DNA of 17,152 nucleotides from an uncultured Collinsella sp. GTDB lineage: Bacteria; Actinomycetota; Coriobacteriia; Coriobacteriales; Coriobacteriaceae. Below the pieces are notes generated by a model. That model worked only from the letters and a program-made list of their open reading frames with translations, had not been told where the DNA came from and did not search any database. Each line of letters starts with the position of its first letter. Positions within the stretch are counted from its first letter, which is position 1. Made by a program: the position numbers and the translations under genes. Of this stretch, positions 7,294 to 12,200 are shown piece after piece. The stretch is taken from assembly GCA_959028445.1 (NCBI GenBank), contig CAUFRY010000043.1:1-17152 (forward strand). The letters run 5' to 3'.

Positions 7294-7323
7294 GTGAACG
7301 GTACAAAGCGTCTGGTAAACGGT
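7294..7323 (-). promoter_or_regulatory. Reversed LytTR-type direct-repeat pair
   Basis: On the minus strand ACCGTTTAC (7323-7315) and ACCGTTCAC (7302-7294) are direct repeats with a 12-bp gap, again a 21-bp period. Each matches the LytTR consensus at 8 of 9 positions. They lie about 250 bp upstream of the arcA2-proximal pair, in the opposite orientation. They could drive an antisense transcript towards the aminotransferase gene (TATAAG at 7282-7277) or support looping to the proximal pair. Confidence 0.5.
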
Positions 7324-7338
7324 AATATGCTTACCAGA

Positions 7339-7377
7339 AATGAATAGGACAAACTTTTTTTTGAATAAAAATGAAAA
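7339..7377 (+). promoter_or_regulatory. Two phased ARG-box-like sites upstream of arcA2
   Basis: TGAAT half-sites at 7341 and 7362 are 21 bp apart and lie 272 and 251 bp before the arcA2 -10, nearly the same geometry as at arcA1 (273 and 252). The second box, TTTGAATAAAAATGAAAA, matches the core TGAATAAAAATG of the Bacillus-type ARG box. ArgR/AhrC binding is inferred. Confidence 0.6.
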
Positions 7378-7446
7378 TGGTTGAGACGTGGTATGAATCG
7401 CTAATTCTATTCATAGCTTTATTAGAAATATGCAATTTGAGGGTGG

Positions 7447-7518
7447 TTTAATAAAGTTTAGTTCCATTTGTTATTTGGATTGAAAACGCGTTTAAGCACG
7501 TAAATAAACTTTATTAAA
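7447..7518. repeat. 14-bp inverted repeat around an operator-like palindrome
   Basis: TTTAATAAAGTTTA (7447-7460) and its exact complement (7505-7518) flank 44 nt. Near the middle, AAACGCGTTT (7484-7493) is a perfect palindrome with central CG, in a context (TGAAAACGCGTTTA) like operators of LacI/GalR-family proteins such as CcpA. The arms could form DNA-bound sites or a long hairpin; function is unknown. Confidence 0.45.
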
Positions 7519-7551
7519 TCAAAGTGTGCCATGCGTGAAGTATATGTGTAT

Positions 7552-7581
7552 GCCGTTCACCCCTCATATAAAACCGTTCGG
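7552..7581 (+). promoter_or_regulatory. LytTR-type direct-repeat operator of arcA2
   Basis: GCCGTTCAC (7552-7560) and ACCGTTCGG (7573-7581) are separated by 12 bp, matching the position and 21-bp period of the arcA1 pair. The downstream site fits the LytTR consensus fully; the upstream one has two mismatches at its ends, so this promoter may respond more weakly. Confidence 0.65.
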
Positions 7582-7589
7582 GGGCGAGG

Positions 7590-7618
7590 TGGAAGTATGA
7601 ACTGATTTTGGATATAAA
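7590..7618 (+). promoter_or_regulatory. arcA2 promoter
   Basis: The -10 candidate TATAAA (7613-7618) lies in TTTTGGATATAA, shared with arcA1. The -35 region TGGAAG is weak. The block GGGGGCGAGGTGGAA (7580-7594), between the operator and the -35, is also identical to arcA1. The leader carries CGGAGGGGCGCT (7645-7656) and a TCGGCCC/GGGCCCGA stem, one pair longer than its arcA1 counterpart. Confidence 0.6.
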
Positions 7619-7676
7619 TATGTCGTCAGCAATAACGCCTCACACGGAGGGGCGCTAACGAATCGGCCCTGACAGG

Positions 7677-8943
7677 GGCCCGAAAGAAAGGTAGGAGGCC
7701 ATGACGAAAGGTCTGCACGTGCCTTCCGAGATCGGCAAGCTCAGGAAGGTCTGCCTGCACCGTCCCGGCGACGAGCTCCTCAACCTGCCGCCCGACGAGC
7801 TCGAGCGACTCCTGTTCGACGACGTCCCGTTCCTGGAGGTCGCACAGCAGGAGCACGACACCTTCGCCCAGATCCTGAGGGACCAGGGCGTGGAGGTCCT
7901 CTACCTCGAGAACCTCGTCGCCGAGGTGTTCGACCAGGTCCCCGGCGCCCGCGCCGAGTTCACCGACCAGTACATCGCCGAGGCCGGCATCCGCGGCCAG
8001 CACATGCCGCAGATCGTCCGCGAGAAGCTGGACTCCATCGAGGACAACCTCGAGTTCGTCAAGAAGACCATGGCCGGCATGACCAAGGCCGAGATCGACA
8101 TGCCCCTCACGGCGTCCACGACCCTCGACTCCCTGGTCAACTCCGAGTCCGAGTCCGACCTGATCATCGACCCGATGCCCAACCTCTACTTCACCCGCGA
8201 CCCGTTCGCGGTCGTCGGCGAGGGCGTCAACCTCAACCGCATGTACTCGGTCACCCGCAACCGCGAGACCCTGTACGGCAAGTACGTCTTCAAGTACCAC
8301 CCCGACTACAAGGACGTCTCCCTGTACTTCCGCCGCGACTGCCAGTTCCACACCGAGGGCGGCGACGTGCTGAACATCAACGAGAAGACCCTCGCCGTCG
8401 GCATCTCCCAGCGCACCCAGGCCGCCGCTATCGACGTCATGGCCCAGAACATCTTCTGGAACTCCGACTCCAAGGTCGAGCGCATCCTGGCCTTCGACAT
8501 CCCGGTCTCGCGCGCCTTCATGCACCTCGACACGGTCTTCACCCAGATCGACGTCGATAAGTTCACGATCCACCCCGCCATCATGGGCACCCTGCGCGTC
8601 TACGAGCTGACCGCCGGCAAGAACCCGGGCGACGTGAACATCCGCCTGATCGAGGACACCCTCGAGCACGTCCTGGAGGACGCCACCGGCGTCGACCAGG
8701 TCAAGCTGATCCCCTGCGGCGGCGGCGACCCGATCGCGGCCTCCCGCGAGCAGTGGAACGACGGCTCCAACACCCTGTGCGTCGAGCCCGGCAAGATCTG
8801 CGTCTACGCCCGCAACACCGTCACCAACGACGTGCTGTACAAGGAGGGCCTGGACCTTCTCGTCGTGCCCTCCGCCGAGCTCTCCCGCGGCCGCGGCGGC
8901 CCGCGCTGCATGAGCATGCCCTTCTGGCGCGAGGACCTCTAAG
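7677..8943 (+). repeat. 1,267-bp perfect direct repeat, copy 2 (arcA2)
   Basis: Second copy of the segment at 4589-5855. The copies are separated by 1,821 bp holding the aminotransferase gene and the arcA2 control region. Same-orientation repeats of this length are substrates for RecA-dependent deletion or amplification of a 3,088-bp unit. Confidence 0.93.
7701..8942 (+). CDS. arcA: Arginine deiminase, copy 2
   Basis: Same 413-residue protein as the gene at 4613-5854, with all active-site residues intact (Asp166, His275, Asp277, Cys403), so it is a functional second copy and not a decaying duplicate. The DNA also appears identical, including the AGGTAGGAGG ribosome-binding region. Unlike copy 1, it is followed 105 nt later by arcB in the same direction with no classic terminator between, so arcA2-arcB probably form the core ADI transcript. 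Its promoter region matches that of copy 1 in layout but differs in sequence outside the shared motifs, which suggests the same enzyme is produced under two differently tuned controls. Confidence 0.98.
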   Translation: MTKGLHVPSEIGKLRKVCLHRPGDELLNLPPDELERLLFDDVPFLEVAQQEHDTFAQILRDQGVEVLYLENLVAEVFDQVPGARAEFTDQYIAEAGIRGQHMPQIVREKLDSIEDNLEFVKKTMAGMTKAEIDMPLTASTTLDSLVNSESESDLIIDPMPNLYFTRDPFAVVGEGVNLNRMYSVTRNRETLYGKYVFKYHPDYKDVSLYFRRDCQFHTEGGDVLNINEKTLAVGISQRTQAAAIDVMAQNIFWNSDSKVERILAFDIPVSRAFMHLDTVFTQIDVDKFTIHPAIMGTLRVYELTAGKNPGDVNIRLIEDTLEHVLEDATGVDQVKLIPCGGGDPIAASREQWNDGSNTLCVEPGKICVYARNTVTNDVLYKEGLDLLVVPSAELSRGRGGPRCMSMPFWREDL

Positions 8944-8954
8944 TCTTTCCGTTT

Positions 8955-9002
8955 CCGGTGCGGTCCCCCTACAACCGCACCGGCTTCGCCCGTTAAACGG
9001 GC
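8955..9002 (+). promoter_or_regulatory. Two consecutive hairpins between arcA2 and arcB
   Basis: A perfect 10-bp stem (CCGGTGCGGT at 8955-8964, complement 8974-8983, 9-nt loop) is followed by a 7-bp stem (GCCCGTT/AACGGGC, 8988-9002). Neither has a T-run, so a full terminator is unlikely. They may protect the arcA mRNA 3' end, mark a processing point or set the arcA:arcB ratio. Confidence 0.55.
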
Positions 9003-9047
9003 AACACTAATACTTACGTAATTCATTTCTTCGAAAGGAATCAAACC

Positions 9048-10043
9048 ATGGGTGTTAACCTCTCCGGCCGTAGCTTCCTCAAGCTTCTCGACCTCACCAC
9101 CGAGGAGATCGAGTACCTGCTCAAGCTCTCCAAGAACTTCAAGGATATGAAGCGCGCTGGCGTTCCGCACCGCTATCTCGAGGGCAAGAACATCGTTCTG
9201 CTCTTCCAGAAGACCTCCACTCGTACCCGCTGCGCCTTCGAGGTCGGCGGCATGGACCTGGGCATGGGCGTTACCTACCTCGATCCCGGTTCGTCGCAGA
9301 TGGGCAAGAAGGAGTCCATCGAGGACACCGCCCGCGTTCTCGGCCGCATGTATGACGGCATCGAGTTCCGTGGCTTTGCCCAGGACGACGTCGAGGAGCT
9401 CGCTGCTAAGTCTGGCGTGCCCGTGTGGAACGGCCTGACCACTGAGTGGCATCCCACCCAGATGCTCGCCGATATCCTGACCGTCCAGGAGAACTTCAAC
9501 TACGACATCAAGGGCAAGACCCTCGTCTTCATGGGCGACTGCAAGAACAACGTCGCTCGCTCCCTCATGGTCGTCTGCTCCAAGCTCGGCATGAACTTCG
9601 TGGCCTGCGGCCCCGAGGAGTGCATGCCCGCCGACGACGTCATCGAGGCCTGCAAGCCCATCGCCGAGGCCAACGGTTGCACCATCAAGCTGACCACCGA
9701 CGTCAAGGACGGCGTCACCGGTGCCGACGTTATCTACACCGACGTGTGGGTCTCCATGGGCGAGCCCGACGAGGTCTGGGCCGAGCGCATCGCTCAGCTC
9801 ACCCCGTATCGTGTCACCTCCGAAGTCATGGCTATGGCCAACCCGGGTGCCATCTTCCTGCACTGCCTGCCCAGCTTCCACGACACCAACACCACCATTG
9901 GCGCCGAGAAGTGCGAGCAGTTCGGCATCACCGAGCAGGAGGTCACCGACGAGGTCTTCGAGAGCCCCGCTTCCAAGGTCTTCGACGAGGCCGAGAACCG
10001 CATGCACACCATCAAGGCTGTCATGTACGCCACGCTCAAGTAA
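9048..10043 (+). CDS. arcB: Ornithine carbamoyltransferase, catabolic (ADI pathway)
   Basis: Converts citrulline and phosphate into ornithine and carbamoyl phosphate; cytoplasmic, second step of the ADI pathway. The 331 residues match the family. The carbamoyl-phosphate loop STRTR is at 57-61, HPTQ at 135-138, the ornithine-side DVWVSMGE at 232-239, and HCLP with the catalytic Cys273 at 272-275. The start has AAAGGAA 7 nt upstream. Assignment to the catabolic direction rests on its position directly after arcA and before the YfcC-type carrier; sequence alone does not fully separate ArcB from the biosynthetic ArgF. Codon use is more relaxed than in arcA, with frequent GTT, GCT and CGT. It is followed by a strong terminator. 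Confidence 0.96.
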   Translation: MGVNLSGRSFLKLLDLTTEEIEYLLKLSKNFKDMKRAGVPHRYLEGKNIVLLFQKTSTRTRCAFEVGGMDLGMGVTYLDPGSSQMGKKESIEDTARVLGRMYDGIEFRGFAQDDVEELAAKSGVPVWNGLTTEWHPTQMLADILTVQENFNYDIKGKTLVFMGDCKNNVARSLMVVCSKLGMNFVACGPEECMPADDVIEACKPIAEANGCTIKLTTDVKDGVTGADVIYTDVWVSMGEPDEVWAERIAQLTPYRVTSEVMAMANPGAIFLHCLPSFHDTNTTIGAEKCEQFGITEQEVTDEVFESPASKVFDEAENRMHTIKAVMYATLK

Positions 10044-10059
10044 GAGCATCTAGCATCTC

Positions 10060-10096
10060 GCTCGGGGTGTATTGCTGCACACCCCGAGCAGTTTTA
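10060..10096 (+). terminator. Terminator after arcB
   Basis: A perfect 11-bp stem (GCTCGGGGTGT at 10060-10070, complement at 10079-10089) with an 8-nt loop is followed by AGTTTTA. It starts 17 nt after the arcB stop, so the carrier gene depends on read-through or its own promoter. Confidence 0.88.
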
Positions 10097-10106
10097 TCTG
10101 GTAATA

Positions 10107-10157
10107 ATCTCGCATCAAGCGGCAGGCACGGCACGGAAGAGCCGCTTCTGGCGAGAT
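10107..10157 (+). promoter_or_regulatory. Structured leader of the carrier gene
   Basis: A 51-nt imperfect hairpin: ATCTCGC (10107-10113) pairs with GCGAGAT (10151-10157), then a symmetrical 3+3-nt internal loop, then AAGCGGC (10117-10123) with GCCGCTT (10141-10147), closing a 17-nt loop with repeated GGCAC. It ends 16 nt before the ribosome-binding site. It may be a cis-acting RNA element; no known riboswitch class is recognised. Confidence 0.5.
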
Positions 10158-10190
10158 CAGTAAATGATTTATGAAGGGGGGATGAGAACT

Positions 10191-11669
10191 ATGACTGAGA
10201 CCGCTAAGAAAAAGCGCGGTATGCCTTCATCGTTCACCATTCTTCTTGCTCTGCTGGCAATTGTCGCAGTGATTACCGTTATCGTCTCCGGCACGTCCGG
10301 CGGCGCGGTTACTGCCGCCCGTCTGAGCGATTTCTGCACCGCCCCGATTAAGGGCTTCGCTGACGCTCTGCCCGTCTGCCTCTTCGTTATGATCCTGGGC
10401 GGCTTCCTCGGTATGATGACCGAGACCGGCGCCCTGGACAACGGCATCGCCGTTCTGGTGCAGAAGCTTAAGGGCAACGAGATTATGCTCATTCCCGTGC
10501 TGATGCTCATCTTCTCCCTCGGTGGTACCACCTATGGTATGTGCGAGGAGACCGTTCCCTTCTACGCCCTGCTCGCCGCTACCATGATGGCTGCTGGCTT
10601 CGACCCCATGGTCGGTGCCGCTACCGTCCTGCTCGGCGCTGGCTGCGGCTGCCTGGGCTCCACGGTTAACCCGTTCGCCGTCGGCGCTGCCGTCGACGCT
10701 CTGACCGGCGTTGGCATTGAGGTCAACCAGTCCATCATCATCGGCCTCGGTGCCGTCCTGTGGATTGTCACTACCGCTATGTCCATCGTCTTTGTGATGA
10801 ACTATGCCAAGAAGGTCAAGGCTGACAAGGGTTCCACTATCCTGTCGATGCAGGAGCTCAAGGACGCCGAAGAGGCTCACGGCAAGGCTGCTTCCGAGGT
10901 CCACAAGGAGGTCAAGCTCACCGGTCGTCAGAAGGGTGTTCTGATCGCCTTCGCCTTCACCTTCGTCGTCATGATCGTCGGCTTCATTCCGCTGGCCGAC
11001 CTCAACGAGGGCGTCGCCAACTTCTTCGACGCTGGCGCTGTCTACGACGCCGACGGTAACGCCGTCGTCCAGGGCTGGTCTGCCCTGATCACCGGCCTGC
11101 CCATTGGCCAGTGGTACTTCGACGAGGCTTCCACCTGGTTCTTCCTCATGGCTGTCCTGATCGGTATCATCGGTGGCCTGTCCGAGAAGCAGATTGTGAA
11201 CACCTTCATTACCGGCGCTGCCGACATGATGTCCGTTGTCCTCGTCATCGCTCTCGCCCGCGGTATCTCCGTCCTCATGGCTAACACCGGCCTCGACGTC
11301 TACGTCCTCGACGCCGCCGCCAATGCCCTGGCTGGCCTGTCCGGCGTGATCTTCGCTCCCATGAGCTTCCTGGTCTACTTCGGCCTGTCCTTCCTGATCC
11401 CCTCGACCTCCGGTATGGCCACCGTCTCCATGCCCATCATGGGACCGCTGGCTGTTAAGCTCGGCTTCTCGCCCGAGGTCATGGTCATGATCTTCTCCGC
11501 CGCCATCGGTGTCGTGAACCTGTTCACCCCGACCTCCGGCGCCATCATGGGCGGTCTCGCCCTGGCCAAGATCGAGTGGACGACCTGGCTCAAGTTTGCC
11601 CTTAAGCTCATCGTCGCGCTCTCCGTCGTCTGCGCCGTCATCCTGACCGTCGCCTGCGTGCTGCTCTAA
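10191..11669 (+). CDS. arcD: YfcC-family membrane carrier, probable arginine/ornithine antiporter
   Basis: A 492-residue integral membrane protein of the YfcC/DcuC-like ion-transporter superfamily, with many hydrophobic segments (first about 14-34, next about 58-78). Family patterns are GGTTYGMCEETVPFY (111-125), GSTVNPFA (156-163), and near the C-terminus a STSGMATVSMP stretch and NLFTPTSGAIMGG. A charged cytoplasmic loop spans about 206-249. YfcC-type proteins act as ArcD arginine/ornithine exchangers in some Gram-positive ADI clusters, for example in streptococci, and the position after arcB supports that here; peptide or dicarboxylate transport cannot be excluded. I chose the ATG at 10191 because GAAGGGGGG ends 9 nt before it; in-frame ATGs at 10164 and 10182 are poorer. 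A terminator and a structured leader separate it from arcB, so its level may be set separately. Confidence 0.85.
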   Translation: MTETAKKKRGMPSSFTILLALLAIVAVITVIVSGTSGGAVTAARLSDFCTAPIKGFADALPVCLFVMILGGFLGMMTETGALDNGIAVLVQKLKGNEIMLIPVLMLIFSLGGTTYGMCEETVPFYALLAATMMAAGFDPMVGAATVLLGAGCGCLGSTVNPFAVGAAVDALTGVGIEVNQSIIIGLGAVLWIVTTAMSIVFVMNYAKKVKADKGSTILSMQELKDAEEAHGKAASEVHKEVKLTGRQKGVLIAFAFTFVVMIVGFIPLADLNEGVANFFDAGAVYDADGNAVVQGWSALITGLPIGQWYFDEASTWFFLMAVLIGIIGGLSEKQIVNTFITGAADMMSVVLVIALARGISVLMANTGLDVYVLDAAANALAGLSGVIFAPMSFLVYFGLSFLIPSTSGMATVSMPIMGPLAVKLGFSPEVMVMIFSAAIGVVNLFTPTSGAIMGGLALAKIEWTTWLKFALKLIVALSVVCAVILTVACVLL

Positions 11670-11755
11670 GTACCCAACGGGTACCCCACGGAAACCTTGA
11701 CGATCCTATAGAGGATCACCTGGTCATCGTCTGTCCGGTGGGGTAAACCCACCGG
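11670..11755 (+). ncRNA. Structured 3' region after the carrier gene, competing folds
   Basis: Several inverted repeats overlap. GTACCC/GGGTAC (11670-11684) is one. TACCCCAC (11682-11689) pairs with GTGGGGTA (11738-11745) and encloses GACGAT/ATCGTC (11699-11704 and 11726-11731) and TCCT/AGGA. The strand CCGGTGGG (11735-11742) can instead pair with CCCACCGG (11748-11755). Such exclusive pairings upstream of a terminator resemble an attenuator, but no gene follows closely. It may be a 3'-derived small RNA or a 3' UTR element. Confidence 0.4.
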
Positions 11756-11771
11756 TAGACTCCTACCTTTA

Positions 11772-11813
11772 GCCCCCTTCCGTTCCGTGCGCGGGAGGGG
11801 GCGCTCTTGTGTT
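11772..11813 (+). terminator. Terminator of the arc locus
   Basis: A 10-bp stem with one G-T pair (GCCCCCTTCC at 11772-11781, GGGAGGGGGC at 11793-11802) with an 11-nt loop is followed by GCTCTTGTGTT. The T-run is imperfect but the stem is strong. Confidence 0.7.
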
Positions 11814-11838
11814 CCGGCGTTTTACCAAACGCCGGAAC
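11811..11838. repeat. 12-bp perfect hairpin
   Basis: GTTCCGGCGTTT (11811-11822) and its exact complement (11827-11838) surround a TACC loop. It directly follows the locus terminator and could be a second, bidirectional terminator stem, though a T-run is lacking on the plus strand. Confidence 0.6.
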
Positions 11839-11851
11839 CACTCGACGCTGC

Positions 11852-11949
11852 AAGCCCGCCAGAGCGGCAATCTGACGTTCAATCGTCGGGCATGGCCAAA
11901 AGGCCTATGCCCTCCTCTTTCACGTCACCTTGCTCGCTCTGGTGGGCTT
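11852..11949. repeat. 98-nt nested inverted repeat, candidate structured RNA or repeat element
   Basis: A 15-bp outer stem (11852-11866 with 11935-11949; one G-T pair), a middle TGACGT/ACGTCA stem (11873-11878, 11922-11927) and an inner GGGCATGGCC stem (11888-11897 with 11902-11912, one bulged T) closing an AAAA loop form one nested structure. It is too ordered for chance, but its class is unknown. Confidence 0.55.
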
Positions 11950-12024
11950 TCGCTGACTTATGCTCAACCTGCGACGTTTCCATTATTGATACAAAAGCCT
12001 GGTTTGTTTGAACCAAATAAGGGG

Positions 12025-12093
12025 AAGTTGCGGTGGAATAGTTCCTGTTTGGCCGTCTTGAGGGGTTAAACGGGAACTATTTCACCGCAACTT
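12025..12093. repeat. 69-nt long-stem inverted repeat
   Basis: Arms of 26 nt (12025-12050 and 12068-12093) around a 17-nt loop differ from perfect complementarity at two positions. Both are G-T, so in the plus-strand RNA the whole 26-bp stem can pair. There is no T-run. It resembles a palindromic intergenic repeat (REP/MITE-like) or a small-RNA precursor. Confidence 0.65.
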
Positions 12094-12155
12094 ATCGATG
12101 GCGTGTTTGGTTGGTGCCTGTTGATGGCCTGGGCTTCGGGGAGGGTCTGCTCCGT

Positions 12156-12161
12156 TATAAT
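12156..12161 (+). promoter_or_regulatory. -10 element upstream of the DUF1846 gene
   Basis: A perfect TATAAT hexamer lies 40 nt before the start codon. No good -35 is visible at 16-18 bp, so the promoter call is moderate. Confidence 0.5.
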
Positions 12162-12200
12162 CGCCTAGAACATTAATTGGAAACGGGACGGGAGCCATAT

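Larger units (their letters stand above)
7216..7551. other. AT-rich intergenic region upstream of arcA2
   Basis: No gene is seen. The stretch holds the distal control region of arcA2: a reversed LytTR-type pair (7294-7323), an 8-bp inverted repeat TCTGGTAA/TTACCAGA (7311-7318 and 7331-7338), ARG-box-like sites (7339-7377), a further TGAAT at 7394 with ATTCA at 7409, and a 14-bp inverted repeat (7447-7518). Confidence 0.6.
11839..12200. other. Gene-free, hairpin-rich region before the DUF1846 gene
   Basis: No supported gene is seen; the short open frames here lack ribosome sites and family features. The content is two large inverted repeats (11852-11949 and 12025-12093), a small TGGTT/AACCA stem (12000-12015), and the promoter and ribosome site of the next gene. 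Confidence 0.6.

Noticed and set aside
4589..8943. Twin arcA as part of an insertion sequence or composite transposon.
   Set aside because: No transposase, terminal inverted repeats or target duplications are seen; the repeat limits match the gene, not a mobile element.
11670..12200. CRISPR array or tRNA in the hairpin-rich gene-free region.
   Set aside because: There are no regularly spaced direct repeats, and the folds do not show the tRNA T-arm or anticodon pattern.
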